From: Marinobacter maroccanus
GTDB lineage: Bacteria > Pseudomonadota > Gammaproteobacteria > Pseudomonadales > Oleiphilaceae
DNA: 64,000 nucleotides
Direction of reading: 5' to 3'
Assembly (NCBI RefSeq): GCF_002933275.1
Contig: NZ_PSSX01000008.1
Span: 96,416-160,415, forward strand
The translations under genes and the position numbers were made by a program. The notes below the pieces were generated by a model, which saw only the letters and a program-made list of their open reading frames with translations, did no database searches and was not told the DNA's origin. Of this stretch, positions 16,200 through 25,731 are shown one piece after another (position 1 is the stretch's first letter; every line of letters starts with the position of its first letter).

Positions 16200-16900
16200 A
16201 CGTGCTCCGCGAATTCAATCAAACTCAGTGTCTCGGTCATGACATCCTGACGCAACAGCATCCGACCTTTTTCATCCAGGCCAACAAAAATGCCGGGCCG
16301 GGGCCGTTCGATTGTCTTGCCCAGCGTGTCACAGCGGGGCCGCCATTCGTTGTGCACCCGTTCGAAACCACTGTCCATAAAGTAGGTCAGCCACAACAGC
16401 GTGTGCTTGGACCAGCTTTCCAACAGGGCCATGGGCGTGATTTCAACGCAGCCTTCCTCGTACAGACAGGTTTCGTTTGGATTTTCTCCCGGCTCGTCGG
16501 TCATCGGGATAAAGGGCACATCAACGCCAATGACCAGCCAGTTGGGATAGGCCTTGGGGTCAGAAACATCCGCGGCGAAACGGACACTGCCGCACATCGC
16601 ACCGTTTACCTTGATGCGGTCGGGCCATACAAAGTGTACGGGGACTTCGGGCGGGGCCAGAGCACCAAGGCTCTCGGCCAGACCTATCTGGGCAACATAG
16701 ACCGCCTGAATGGCCTCTTCCAGGGGCGTTTCCGGCGCCAGCACCAGGGCCGCACGCAGGCTGTCGCCTTGCTCGGAGTAGAACACCGTGCCGGAATCGA
16801 CACCCGCAATGGCCCGGCTCACAGCCTTGTCAAAAGGGTCGGTGTGCCTGGGCACCACCTCTCCGGTCAGTAACGGTGGGAACTGGGGTGATTCGATCAT
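16196..16900 (-). CDS. biotin/lipoate protein ligase family protein (accessory)
   Basis: Protein of 234 residues with the biotin/lipoyl-ligase fold signatures [21 protein letters not shown] (the lysine-containing ligase motif) and [10 protein letters not shown]. It is shorter than BirA and LplA, and lacks a DNA-binding domain. It overlaps both neighbours by four bases: Mrp upstream and the 158-residue protein downstream. This operon position, opposite the molybdopterin genes and next to the formate dehydrogenase set, suggests it attaches or handles a cofactor for dehydrogenase assembly, not general lipoylation. That role is inference. Confidence 0.75.
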   Translation of the reverse strand: MIESPQFPPLLTGEVVPRHTDPFDKAVSRAIAGVDSGTVFYSEQGDSLRAALVLAPETPLEEAIQAVYVAQIGLAESLGALAPPEVPVHFVWPDRIKVNGAMCGSVRFAADVSDPKAYPNWLVIGVDVPFIPMTDEPGENPNETCLYEEGCVEITPMALLESWSKHTLLWLTYFMDSGFERVHNEWRPRCDTLGKTIERPRPGIFVGLDEKGRMLLRQDVMTETLSLIEFAEHV

Positions 16901-17745
16901 TGGATAGCCCGGGCATAGACGTCAGAGGCAACAATTTCATCGGCGATGCGCTGGAAAGCCTGCGCCTGGGGGCTGTCAGGCTTCGAAACGACAATCGGAA
17001 CACCCCCATCCGATCCCACCCGGATATCGAGATCCAGCGGAATCTCTCCCAGGAAGGGCGAACCAAGTTTCTCCGCCTCGGCCCGCGCGCCACCGTGTCC
17101 GAACGGATGGTGCTCTTTGCCGCAGCCATCGCAGATAAACGAGGCCATATTTTCGATCAACCCGAACAGCGGCACATCCATCCGCTTGAACATATCAATA
17201 CCCTTGCGGGCATCCATCAGGGCGATGTCCTGGGGCGTCGAGACGATGACCGCTCCTGCAACGAAGAACTTCTGGCTCAGGGTCATCTGGACATCGCCCG
17301 TACCCGGCGGCAGATCCACCAGCAGCACGTCCAGCCTTCCCCACTCCACCTGGTTCATCATCTGTTGCAAAGCGCCCATCAACATCGGCCCGCGCCAGAC
17401 GATGGCTTCATCGTCCGGGGCCATCAGGCCCAGGGACATCAGCGTTACGCCGTGATTTCTCAGCGGCAGGATGGTGCTTCCATCCGGGCTGGACGGCCGG
17501 CCGGAAACCCCTAGCATGCGGGGCTGGCTCGGGCCGTAGACATCTGCGTCCAGCAAGCCGACCTTTAGACCTTTCGAGGCCAGGGCCACAGCCAGGTTGG
17601 ACGACACAGTCGATTTACCTACGCCGCCCTTGCCGGATGCAATGGCAATGATGCGATCCACGCCCCTCGGGTTCTTGTCCTGAGGCCTCGGAGCGTCAGT
17701 TCCGATCAGATTCGGCTTCTTTCCTACTTCGGTGTACTCAACCAT
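16897..17745 (-). CDS. Mrp/NBP35-family Fe-S carrier ATPase
   Basis: P-loop ATPase of 282 residues. The deviant Walker A is S37-GKGGVGKST-46, with [31 protein letters not shown] and the C-x-x-C pair [14 protein letters not shown] that binds a bridging Fe-S cluster. It lacks the N-terminal DUF59 domain of long Mrp proteins. It lies 17 bases downstream of the polyferredoxin gene and overlaps the ligase-like gene, so it probably loads Fe-S clusters onto the formate dehydrogenase subunits or onto the polyferredoxin. Confidence 0.88.
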   Translation of the reverse strand: MVEYTEVGKKPNLIGTDAPRPQDKNPRGVDRIIAIASGKGGVGKSTVSSNLAVALASKGLKVGLLDADVYGPSQPRMLGVSGRPSSPDGSTILPLRNHGVTLMSLGLMAPDDEAIVWRGPMLMGALQQMMNQVEWGRLDVLLVDLPPGTGDVQMTLSQKFFVAGAVIVSTPQDIALMDARKGIDMFKRMDVPLFGLIENMASFICDGCGKEHHPFGHGGARAEAEKLGSPFLGEIPLDLDIRVGSDGGVPIVVSKPDSPQAQAFQRIADEIVASDVYARAIQ

Positions 17746-17762
17746 GGTGTGTCCTGTTGTTT

Positions 17763-19742
17763 TTAACTGTCCAGATAATCATCACTGGTGCGGACCCGCG
17801 GGCGCTCACCGCCTGCCATAGGTGCTGTGCTCCCATGGAACTGGGCCTTGACCCGGCAGTCATCACACATTTTGATGAGCTGCACGTTATCAGAGTTCTT
17901 GTACATCCAGTGCTGGTTTTCAAGTTTCTCGACGATCCGGTTAATAGTGCTGGCAACGCCAAATGGGGTGCCACACTTGATGCATTCGAATGGCTCTTCA
18001 CCATGCAACGCCCGGGCACTGAGCGCCGCCTTGGACACATCAAGCTGGGGCTTCAGGGTGATGGCGGTTTCAGGGCAGGTACTCTCGCAGATGCCACACT
18101 GGACACAGGCGTTTTCCGTGAACTGAACCTCAGGGCGATCCGGATGGTCACCAAGCGCACCCGTTGGGCATAGTGATACACAGGCAAGACAAAGCGTGCA
18201 TTTATCGGAATCAATTTCGATGGCACCGTAAGGCGCACCGACGGGCAGCGGAATTGGCTCTTCGATCTTTTCCGACATGGCAGCCACTGTTACCCGGGTG
18301 ATATCCCGGCGACCACCAACCAGCAAGACCGGGTCGCTCACCCGACCGGCATTGTCGCCGGCATCGCAGAGCTCAATGGCGGAAATAACCCGCACCCGAC
18401 TCGGCGAGTTGTGGGTACCTTTGAGCATGGCCTGGGCCAGTTCCACTTCCGCAGTCACCGCACGGCGATCCAGCTCGTTGTCCGCAAGGATCAGGACCTC
18501 GGCGTAGCCGGCGCCGAACGCCGCCATGATTTCCGCGTGGCCGATCCGGTCGACATGCTCCAGCGCCATCGGGATGAGATCATCCGCGAGACCATTATCG
18601 TAGCGGGCCAGGTTGGCAATGGCTTCTGTGCCAGCCTCCAGGGTATGGAAAACCAGACGGGGAGATTCGTGGGTGTGCTCGCGATAGACCTTGGCCATCA
18701 CTTCCACGGCCTTGGTCAGTGCCTCGAACGGGGTCTCATTCATGGTCACCGCAGAGGTGGGACAGACCGCGGCGCAGGAGCCGCAACCGGCACAGATATC
18801 GGAATCAATCTGGATGTGATCCCCGACGGAGAAAATAGCTTCCGTCGGACAGACATCCAGGCAACGGGTACACCCGGGTTTGTTCGCCCGGGAGTGCGCA
18901 CAAAGGGATTCTTCCAGCCGGAAATACACCGTTTTCTCGAACTCACCCACCATTTCCCGGGCCGTCAGGGCAATGCGTTCCAGCTCGCCGGATTTTTTCG
19001 GGTCGGCCCAGAAGTAGCCGTTGCGCTTCTCGTGGCTCGGAAACGCCGGGGCGCCGCCACGCAGATCAATAAACACATCGCATTCGCTGCGGGCTGTGGG
19101 CTTGGCTGCTTCATAACCCAGCTCACCGCGACCGGCCGGATGCAGGGGCTGCAGGTGGGCAAATTCCAGCTTGAAATTGCCCAGCGCACCGTAAGCTCCC
19201 GTCAGTTGGCCTTTGGCCACGTCGTAGGCGGCGGATGGCAGCTGGATGGGGCCGGCATCGTTGACAATGCAGGTGACACCCAGTTCGTCCTGAACCAGTT
19301 CGGCCATCCTTATAGCCTTCTCGGTGGGACCGACGATGCAGCACACGCCACTGGACTGAATGTTTTTTGCCGGGGCCATTGGCGCCGGCAATTGGGCGGC
19401 GGCGACCAGGGCTGCCTGCTTAGCATGCAAGCGCTCGGGCTTGGCGTCGGGAGCACTCCAGCCGGCGCGATCCCGGATATCAATTGATTGGAGCGGCGCG
19501 GAGTGCTGGATCTCGGCGTAAACGTCTTCGGCGAGGCGCTCGAACAAAGCCGCCTGCTGGCCACAGGCAATCAGGACGTCGTTACTGGCGGCCAGATGTT
19601 CGGCGGCAACACTCATTTCACTGCCGCACAGTTGATCAACTGCAATCACCTGTTCAGCCGCCGCGGCTTTCCGCAACGCCTCTGAATCGAAGGTCTGTGA
19701 TTTATCGCAGCTGCACAATAATAGGGTCTTGTATGCCTTCAT
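17763..19742 (-). CDS. large 4Fe-4S polyferredoxin of the formate dehydrogenase accessory operon
   Basis: Cytoplasmic iron-sulfur protein of about 659 residues. Two pairs of ferredoxin-type cluster motifs are visible: CTRCLDVCP with [12 protein letters not shown] in the middle, and [12 protein letters not shown] with [12 protein letters not shown] near the C-terminus. A further CIKCG and CDDC pair lies close to the end. The N-terminal part ([20 protein letters not shown]) has additional cysteines. I take ATG at 19742 ([13 protein letters not shown]) as start; an ATG at 19814 would add 24 unconserved residues. It may carry electrons or clusters during dehydrogenase assembly. It is divergent from the DUF3305 gene. 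Confidence 0.8.
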   Translation of the reverse strand: MKAYKTLLLCSCDKSQTFDSEALRKAAAAEQVIAVDQLCGSEMSVAAEHLAASNDVLIACGQQAALFERLAEDVYAEIQHSAPLQSIDIRDRAGWSAPDAKPERLHAKQAALVAAAQLPAPMAPAKNIQSSGVCCIVGPTEKAIRMAELVQDELGVTCIVNDAGPIQLPSAAYDVAKGQLTGAYGALGNFKLEFAHLQPLHPAGRGELGYEAAKPTARSECDVFIDLRGGAPAFPSHEKRNGYFWADPKKSGELERIALTAREMVGEFEKTVYFRLEESLCAHSRANKPGCTRCLDVCPTEAIFSVGDHIQIDSDICAGCGSCAAVCPTSAVTMNETPFEALTKAVEVMAKVYREHTHESPRLVFHTLEAGTEAIANLARYDNGLADDLIPMALEHVDRIGHAEIMAAFGAGYAEVLILADNELDRRAVTAEVELAQAMLKGTHNSPSRVRVISAIELCDAGDNAGRVSDPVLLVGGRRDITRVTVAAMSEKIEEPIPLPVGAPYGAIEIDSDKCTLCLACVSLCPTGALGDHPDRPEVQFTENACVQCGICESTCPETAITLKPQLDVSKAALSARALHGEEPFECIKCGTPFGVASTINRIVEKLENQHWMYKNSDNVQLIKMCDDCRVKAQFHGSTAPMAGGERPRVRTSDDYLDS

Positions 19743-19873
19743 CAGGAATTGAACTCTTTCGTTGTTTTTGTACGTATACGTTTCCGTATCGCTTTTCGAG
19801 CATGCCACAGGCATTATCTTTTGGACAATTGGATAATCGTTTGTGCCCTGCTAGTTTTACGCTATAACAAAAA

Positions 19874-20464
19874 ATGAGATGCACCATGAGTCGTCGTACA
19901 GAACAGTGGAAACGCGAGTTGAGGGTGGGAGCCGTCGTTCGCCGGTCTCCGGGCGTCACCCGTTGGGTAAAGGAAATCTGGAAGCCAGTTGCCGTTATAC
20001 CGGGGGCACCTGATGCATTCTGGAAAGAACTGGTTCGCGAGGAAGACGTTGTCGATTACCACGCCAGCACCGTTACGATGGAGCTTTTCCGGGCCGACGT
20101 CGAGGGCTATCTGGTTTCCCTGAACATGGCCGTTCCATCGATCTGGATCATCATGGATAGAGATGTAACGAGCCAGTCGCCCTCCGGATGGGTCGTCAGC
20201 ACTATCACTGCCAGCGCCCATGAGGCACTGGACGCCCTCGATAGTGGCGAAAGCATTGTTGAGGCGGTTCCCATTCCCGAATCCATGGCGGCCTGGATCA
20301 AAGAGTTTATCGACATGCACTACATCGAGGAGCCGTTCAAGAAACGCCGTCGCGACGAGGTCCGTGTTGATGGCGCCGAGGACGCCAAGGGCGACCCGCG
20401 CATTCGCCAGGAAAGCGACGTTTACCGTGCTCCTGCGAACATCAAAAAGCCGAGAATTCAGTAA
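19874..20464 (+). CDS. DUF3305 protein of the formate dehydrogenase cluster
   Basis: Protein of 196 residues starting at the first ATG (a second ATG at 19886, MSRRTEQW, is equally likely). The pattern VGAVVRRSPGVTRWVKEIWKPVAVIPG and the later SIWIIMDRD are typical of DUF3305 proteins, which are consistently found beside Tat-exported formate dehydrogenases. No membrane segment or metal motif is seen. The C-terminus is basic and repetitive. Its stop overlaps the start of the DUF3306 gene by one base. The molecular function is unknown. Confidence 0.8.
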   Translation: MRCTMSRRTEQWKRELRVGAVVRRSPGVTRWVKEIWKPVAVIPGAPDAFWKELVREEDVVDYHASTVTMELFRADVEGYLVSLNMAVPSIWIIMDRDVTSQSPSGWVVSTITASAHEALDALDSGESIVEAVPIPESMAAWIKEFIDMHYIEEPFKKRRRDEVRVDGAEDAKGDPRIRQESDVYRAPANIKKPRIQ

Positions 20465-21090
20465 TGGCCGAATCAAGACTCCAGCGCTGGGCGCGCAAAA
20501 AAGCCGAAGCCGGAAAACGCCCTGAGCCATCCCCTCCTCCGGTTGTCGAGTCCGAACCGACCCCGGAAGAGCAGGAACTTGCCACTAATGAAACATTGCC
20601 TGAACACGAGCTTCTGGAAAAATATGGCCTGCCCGATCCAGAAAAGATCGAACTGGGCACGGACATCACCGGGTTCATGCGCAAGGAAATTCCGGAGTTC
20701 CTCCGCCGGAAGGCCCTCAGGGGCCTGTGGAAATCCAACCCGGTGCTTGCGGTTCTCGATGGCCTCAATGATTACGACGAAGACTACACACTGGCCTCGA
20801 CGGCCGGCCAGACAGTGAAATCGCTCTACAAGGTGGGAGAGGGCCTCGTCGACAGAGCCAAAAAAGCCGCTGACGTTGTGGAAGACCAATCGGGCAAGCA
20901 GGCGATTTCATCGTTGGCAGATCCTGACTCGACAACTGTTGAGGAGCCGGAGCCCGAGGACAGCCCTGAGCTGGAGAGCAGCGGAACGCCGACGGAACTT
21001 CCCGAGCAACGGCTTACCCAAGAACAGACGAGTCAGCCGGAAGAGGAACCGGAACCGCGGTTCCGTCCGCGCATGCGTTTTGACTATTAA
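20464..21090 (+). CDS. DUF3306 protein of the formate dehydrogenase cluster
   Basis: Protein of 208 residues. It begins with the short basic motif RLQRWARKKAEA, continues with a conserved core (GLPDPEKIELGTDITGFMRKEIPEFLRRKALRGLWKSNP), and ends in a long acidic, Pro/Glu-rich tail that looks disordered and finishes in a basic FRPRMRFDY. It is co-transcribed with DUF3305. Its partner is probably a subunit or chaperone of the formate dehydrogenase, on the basis of constant genomic association only. Confidence 0.8.
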   Translation: MAESRLQRWARKKAEAGKRPEPSPPPVVESEPTPEEQELATNETLPEHELLEKYGLPDPEKIELGTDITGFMRKEIPEFLRRKALRGLWKSNPVLAVLDGLNDYDEDYTLASTAGQTVKSLYKVGEGLVDRAKKAADVVEDQSGKQAISSLADPDSTTVEEPEPEDSPELESSGTPTELPEQRLTQEQTSQPEEEPEPRFRPRMRFDY

Positions 21091-21199
21091 CTGAATGCAT
21101 TTCAGCTATTAGCAAATTAAAGGCCGGTCAGGCCACTATTCTCGGATATGTACTAGACTAGTGTGACAGACCGCAAATAATAATTAGAAGGAACATGAA

Positions 21200-21811
21200 T
21201 TGAGCAATACTGCGGAAATCCAGTGCCCGCGTTCGGTCTCCGAAGAGGATCGCGCCCGGGCCCAGATCTATCAGCTGCTGGGCGTCCTGCTTGTAGACCC
21301 ACCCTCGAGTGATTTACTGAAAGGGCTGGCGTCACTGCAGGGTGACGAGACGCCCCTTGGTTCGGCCTGCAAGAACCTGGCAGCCCTCGCCGAACGGACC
21401 AACCCGTATGATGCCGAGCGAGAGTTCAACAACCTGTTTGTTGGTCTCGGTCGTGGCGAATTGCTTCCCTACGCCAGCTACTACCTCACCGGCTTCCTGA
21501 ATGAGAAGCCCCTGGCGGAACTGCGAACCGATCTCAGGTCACGGGGCATCAAAGCCCGCAGCGATGTAAAAGAGCCGGAAGACCACATTGGCACACTTTG
21601 CGAAATCATGGCGGGCATCATCACCGGCGAATTTCCCTGCGACAGCGGGTTGGCGTCGCAGAAAGCGTTTTTTGATACCCACCTGGCCAAGTGGGCAGCC
21701 TTGTTTTTCACCGATTTGGAAGAAGCGCAAAGCGCCGTCTTCTACGCGCCAGTTGGTTCGCTTGGTCGAGCCTTCATGGCCGTGGAAGCCGACGCCTTTG
21801 CAATTCAGTAA
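21200..21811 (+). CDS. TorD/DmsD-family chaperone for the formate dehydrogenase catalytic subunit
   Basis: All-helical cytoplasmic chaperone of 203 residues of the TorD/DmsD type. Landmarks: RAQIYQLLGVLLVDPP, the REFNNLFVGLGRGELLPYASYYLTG segment (matching the family E-Fxx-L-F--P-G-ASYY pattern) and PEDHIGTLCEIMAGII. It would bind the twin-arginine signal of FdhA and hold the enzyme until cofactor insertion. TTG start is chosen because GAAGGA lies seven bases upstream and no other start gives this N-terminus. It is followed by the small Tat protein and fdhA. Confidence 0.85.
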   Translation: MSNTAEIQCPRSVSEEDRARAQIYQLLGVLLVDPPSSDLLKGLASLQGDETPLGSACKNLAALAERTNPYDAEREFNNLFVGLGRGELLPYASYYLTGFLNEKPLAELRTDLRSRGIKARSDVKEPEDHIGTLCEIMAGIITGEFPCDSGLASQKAFFDTHLAKWAALFFTDLEEAQSAVFYAPVGSLGRAFMAVEADAFAIQ

Positions 21812-21852
21812 CCGGGATCTGAAGGTCCCATAAACCCAGGGGGAGGTGTCCA

Positions 21853-22044
21853 ATGGACAACCCGAAGCGTGAAAACAGCCGTCGCCGTTTCCTGCAAATG
21901 GCCGCTGCCGCAGCTCCGGCTGCCGTTGCAATGACGGTTGCACCGAACGCCGCAGCCGAGGTCGTCAGAAAAGACGTGCCGAAAAGCCGCGGTTTACGTG
22001 ATACCGAACACACACGTAAATATTTCGAATCGGCTCGCTTTTAA
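21853..22044 (+). CDS. small twin-arginine signal protein of the formate dehydrogenase region
   Basis: Protein of 63 residues with a complete twin-arginine signal: SRRRFLQMA at residues 9-17, an alanine-rich hydrophobic core and a likely cleavage near NAAAE. Only about 25 residues would remain after export. It matches the formate-dehydrogenase-region TAT target family, which always sits just before the catalytic subunit. GGGGGAGG lies upstream of the ATG. The function is unknown; a role as an assembly or export adaptor is inferred from position. Confidence 0.85.
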   Translation: MDNPKRENSRRRFLQMAAAAAPAAVAMTVAPNAAAEVVRKDVPKSRGLRDTEHTRKYFESARF

Positions 22045-22134
22045 CGGGGATTTGAGTTGATCGAGGTTGCGAAAGGCCCTTGAGAGACTCGGCTTTCCGG
22101 AAAAACGAGAATAATAAAGAGAGAGGTAAACGAC

Positions 22135-25020
22135 ATGTTAAGGAAGAAGACCAACGGGGTAGCGAAAGGCTCCCGTGCAGGCTCTTTGCTTTCTTCTCTC
22201 GCTGCCAAGACTCTGGACCGTCGTCAATTCCTGACGACGTCTGGTGTGGCAGTGGGTGGTCTGGCGGCGCTGTCGCTGACATCGGGACGGGTTGAAGCTG
22301 CAGCCCCGGCAACCGGTGGCGGAGAAGTGGTCGTCAAGAAATCCGTTTGTACGCACTGTTCGGTCGGCTGCACCGTCGAAGCCGAAGTTCAGAATGGCGT
22401 GTGGACAGGCCAGGAACCAGGCTGGGACAGCCCCTTCAATATGGGCGCTCACTGCGCCAAAGGTGCTTCCGTGCGGGAGCATGCCCACGGCGAGCGTCGT
22501 CTCAAGTCGCCGATGAAAATGGTCAATGGCCAGTGGCAGAAGATTTCCTGGGACACCGCCATCAACGAAATCGGCGACAAGATGCTCGAGATCCGCGAGC
22601 AAAGCGGTCCCGATTCGGTCTACTGGCTGGGCAGCGCAAAGTTCAACAACGAGCAGGCCTACCTGTTCCGTAAGTTTGCGGCCTACTGGGGCACCAACAA
22701 CGTGGACCACCAGGCCCGTATCTGCCACTCCACGACAGTGGCCGGCGTAGCCAATACCTGGGGCTACGGCGCAATGACCAACTCCTACAACGACATTCAC
22801 AAGTCCAAGGCGATCTTCATCATCGGGGGCAACCCCGCCGAAGCGCACCCGGTGTCGCTGTTGCATGTACTGAAAGCGAAGGAAGAAAATAACGCGCCGC
22901 TGATCGTCTGCGACCCGCGTTTCACCCGGACAGCGGCCCATGCCGATGAGTTTGTGCGTTTCCGCCCGGGCTCCGACGTTGCGCTGGTGTGGGGTATTCT
23001 CTGGCACATCTTCGAAAACGGCTGGGAAGACAAAGAATTCATCCGTACCCGTGTGTACGGCATGGAAGACATTCGCGAGGAAGTGAAGCGCTGGAATCCG
23101 GAAGAAGTTGAGCGTGTAACCGGCGCACCGGGTGCACAGCTTGAGCGGGTGGCCCGCACCCTGGCCAACAATCGGCCAGGCACCGTTATCTGGTGTATGG
23201 GCGGTACCCAGCACACCAACGGTAACAACAACACCCGTGCCTATTGTGTACTCCAGCTGGCCCTTGGCAACATGGGCGTAGCCGGCGGTGGCACCAACAT
23301 CTTCCGTGGCCACGATAACGTTCAGGGTGCAACCGACCTGGGCGTACTCGCCGATACCCTGCCTGGCTACTACGGTCTGGCCGCTGGCTCCTGGGCTCAC
23401 TGGGCCCGCGTCTGGGAAGAGGATCTGGACTATCTGAAAGGCCGCTTTGCCGTTTGGGATAAAGACGGTAAGTCCCGGGCCATGATGAACGAGAAAGGCA
23501 TTCCGGTCTCCCGCTGGATTGACGGTGTCCTGGAAGCCAAGGAAAACCTTGAGCAGCCAGACAACACCCGGGCCATGGTGCTGTGGGGCCACGCGCCCAA
23601 CTCCCAGACCCGGATGACGGAAATGAAGGAAGCAATGGAAAAGCTCGACCTCCTGGTTGTAGTGGATCCCTTCCCGACCGTCTCAGCGGTGCTGCATGAT
23701 CGTAAAGAAGGCGCGTATCTGCTGCCCACGACCACCCAGTTCGAGACCCATGGTTCGGTAACCGCTTCCAACCGTTCTCTGCAGTGGCGTGAAAAGGTTG
23801 TAGAGCCGCTGTTCGACTCCAAGGTCGATCACGAAATCATGAAACTGTTTGCGGACAAGTTCGGCTTTACCGATCGCATGTTCCGCAACATCGCCATTGA
23901 TGGCGATGAGCCGTCGATTGAGGACATTACCCGAGAATTCAACCGCGGCATGTGGACCATCGGCTATACCGGCCAGTCGCCGGAGCGCCTCAAGAAGCAC
24001 ATGAAGTACCAGCACCACTTCGACAAGACCACCCTGCGAGCAGTTGGCGGACCTTGTGATGGTGATTTCTATGGCTTGCCATGGCCGTCCTGGGGCACCC
24101 CAGAGATGAATCATCCGGGCACTGCCAATCTGTATGACATGTCGCTGCCGGTTTCTGAAGGCGGCCTGACGTTCCGGGCCCGTTTTGGTGTTGAACACAA
24201 CGGCCAGAACATTCTGGCAGACGGTGTTTACTCCAAGAACTCGGAAATCAAGGATGGCTACCCCGAGTTCACCATGCAGATGCTGATGGACCTGGGCTGG
24301 GATGGCGATCTGACGGCTGAGGAGCGGGCCAGCATTGAAGCCGTGGCCGGCCCGGCAACCAACTGGAAGACAGACCTGTCTGGTGGTATCCAACGCGTGG
24401 CCATCAAGCACGAATGTGCGCCCTTCGGCAACGCCAAGGCGCGGGCCATCGTCTGGAACTTCCCGGATCCGGTGCCTCTGCATCGCGAACCGCTGTACAC
24501 CAACCGTCGCGATCTGGTGGCGGATTACCCGACCTACGAAGACAAGACCTTCTGGCGGGTGCCGACCTTGTACGAGTCAATCCAGAAGAACGACTTCAGC
24601 AAGGAGTTCCCGATCATTCTTACCTCCGGCCGTCTGGTCGAGTACGAGGGTGGTGGTGACGAAACCCGATCGAACCCCTGGCTGGCTGAACTTCAGCAGG
24701 ACATGTTCATCGAGATCAACCCTCGCGACGCCAACAACCTGAATGTCCGCGATGGCAATGACGTCTGGGTTTCCGGTCCGGAAGGCGCGCGGATCAAGGT
24801 TAAGGCCATGGTGACAGAACGCGTCGGAGAAGGCGTGGCGTTCATGCCGTTCCACTTCGGCGGGCACTATCAGGGCAAGGACCTGCGGGACAAGTATCCC
24901 AAGGGCGCCGACCCCATCGTTCTGGGCGAATCCACCAACACAGTTCAAACATACGGGTATGACTCGGTCACGCAGATGCAAGAGACCAAAGCCACCCTGT
25001 GTTCGATTATGCCGGCATAA
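22135..25020 (+). CDS. fdhA: formate dehydrogenase catalytic subunit, Cys-type, Tat-exported
   Basis: Molybdopterin oxidoreductase of 961 residues oxidising formate to CO2 in the periplasm. The Tat signal has D28-R-R-Q-F-L33. The [4Fe-4S] cluster ligands are C72, C75, C79 and C107. The metal-binding residue is C197 in ARICHS (codon TGC at 22723), where selenium enzymes have U; no UGA is used. NIFRGHDNVQGATDLG and the C-terminal dinucleotide-binding domain (ILTSGRLVEYEGGGDETRSNPWLAELQ) are typical. Tungstate importer genes nearby suggest W in the active site, which cannot be read from this sequence alone. It is followed 15 bases later by fdhB. Confidence 0.93.
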   Translation: MLRKKTNGVAKGSRAGSLLSSLAAKTLDRRQFLTTSGVAVGGLAALSLTSGRVEAAAPATGGGEVVVKKSVCTHCSVGCTVEAEVQNGVWTGQEPGWDSPFNMGAHCAKGASVREHAHGERRLKSPMKMVNGQWQKISWDTAINEIGDKMLEIREQSGPDSVYWLGSAKFNNEQAYLFRKFAAYWGTNNVDHQARICHSTTVAGVANTWGYGAMTNSYNDIHKSKAIFIIGGNPAEAHPVSLLHVLKAKEENNAPLIVCDPRFTRTAAHADEFVRFRPGSDVALVWGILWHIFENGWEDKEFIRTRVYGMEDIREEVKRWNPEEVERVTGAPGAQLERVARTLANNRPGTVIWCMGGTQHTNGNNNTRAYCVLQLALGNMGVAGGGTNIFRGHDNVQGATDLGVLADTLPGYYGLAAGSWAHWARVWEEDLDYLKGRFAVWDKDGKSRAMMNEKGIPVSRWIDGVLEAKENLEQPDNTRAMVLWGHAPNSQTRMTEMKEAMEKLDLLVVVDPFPTVSAVLHDRKEGAYLLPTTTQFETHGSVTASNRSLQWREKVVEPLFDSKVDHEIMKLFADKFGFTDRMFRNIAIDGDEPSIEDITREFNRGMWTIGYTGQSPERLKKHMKYQHHFDKTTLRAVGGPCDGDFYGLPWPSWGTPEMNHPGTANLYDMSLPVSEGGLTFRARFGVEHNGQNILADGVYSKNSEIKDGYPEFTMQMLMDLGWDGDLTAEERASIEAVAGPATNWKTDLSGGIQRVAIKHECAPFGNAKARAIVWNFPDPVPLHREPLYTNRRDLVADYPTYEDKTFWRVPTLYESIQKNDFSKEFPIILTSGRLVEYEGGGDETRSNPWLAELQQDMFIEINPRDANNLNVRDGNDVWVSGPEGARIKVKAMVTERVGEGVAFMPFHFGGHYQGKDLRDKYPKGADPIVLGESTNTVQTYGYDSVTQMQETKATLCSIMPA

Positions 25021-25035
25021 CAAGAGGTGTAGACC

Positions 25036-25644
25036 ATGGCACTTGAAGGACAAGCAAGAGCAAAATTCCTTTGCGACGCCGAGCGCTGCATCGAATGTAA
25101 TGCGTGCGTAACGGCCTGTAAAAACGAGCACGAGGTCCCCTGGGGGATCAACCGTCGCCGAGTGGTAACCATTGAAGATGGCAAGCCAGGAGAGCGTTCG
25201 ATTTCGGTAGCCTGCATGCACTGCTCAGACGCGCCCTGTATGGCCGTCTGCCCGGTGGATTGCTTCTACCAGACCGAAGACGGTGTTGTGCTGCATTCCA
25301 AAGATCTGTGCATTGGCTGCGGCTATTGCTTCTACGCCTGCCCGTTCGGCGCACCACAGTTCCCGCAAGCGGGCAACTTTGGCAGCCGGGGCAAAATGGA
25401 CAAATGCACCTTCTGTGCAGGTGGTCCTGAAGAAGACAATTCCACAGTTGAATTCTCCAAGTACGGTCGTAACCGTATCGCCGAGGGCAAACTGCCGATC
25501 TGTGCGGAAATGTGCTCAACCAAAGCCCTGTTGGCCGGTGACGGCAACGAGGTAGCGGACATCTATCGCCAGCGTGTTGTGAACCGTGGTTTTGGTTCCG
25601 GCGCATGGGGATGGGGCACAGCCTACGAGAAGAAGGGTGCATAA
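25036..25644 (+). CDS. fdhB: formate dehydrogenase iron-sulfur subunit
   Basis: Electron-transfer subunit of 202 residues with four [4Fe-4S] cluster motifs: CIECNACVTACKNEH, CMHCSDAPCMAVCPVDC, CIGCGYCFYACPFGAP and the dispersed ligands in CTFCAGG and CAEMC. It passes electrons from FdhA to the cytochrome b subunit. It has no signal of its own and would be exported with FdhA. No C-terminal membrane anchor is present, unlike FdnH. A GC-rich hairpin separates it from fdhC. Confidence 0.92.
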   Translation: MALEGQARAKFLCDAERCIECNACVTACKNEHEVPWGINRRRVVTIEDGKPGERSISVACMHCSDAPCMAVCPVDCFYQTEDGVVLHSKDLCIGCGYCFYACPFGAPQFPQAGNFGSRGKMDKCTFCAGGPEEDNSTVEFSKYGRNRIAEGKLPICAEMCSTKALLAGDGNEVADIYRQRVVNRGFGSGAWGWGTAYEKKGA

Positions 25645-25660
25645 ACTGGCCTGACTCATA

Positions 25661-25680
25661 CGGGGCCCTTCGGGGCCCCG
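25661..25680 (+). promoter_or_regulatory. intercistronic GC-rich hairpin between fdhB and fdhC
   Basis: CGGGGCC at 25661-25667 pairs with GGCCCCG at 25674-25680 across a CTTCGG loop. No T run follows, so it is more likely an RNA-stability or attenuation hairpin than a full terminator. Confidence 0.6.
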
Positions 25681-25731
25681 ACGTCGGTCAAGGCAACAAT
25701 TTCTTCTTGTTCATTCCGTTGGAGTGCTCTA

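Noticed and set aside
22723..22725. Selenocysteine codon in the formate dehydrogenase
   Set aside because: The metal-binding position is a TGC cysteine codon (C197), and the frame has no internal TGA.
22138..23592. 484-codon open frame on the minus strand over fdhA
   Set aside because: Antisense shadow of the formate dehydrogenase; low-complexity Val/Gly/His pattern without domains.
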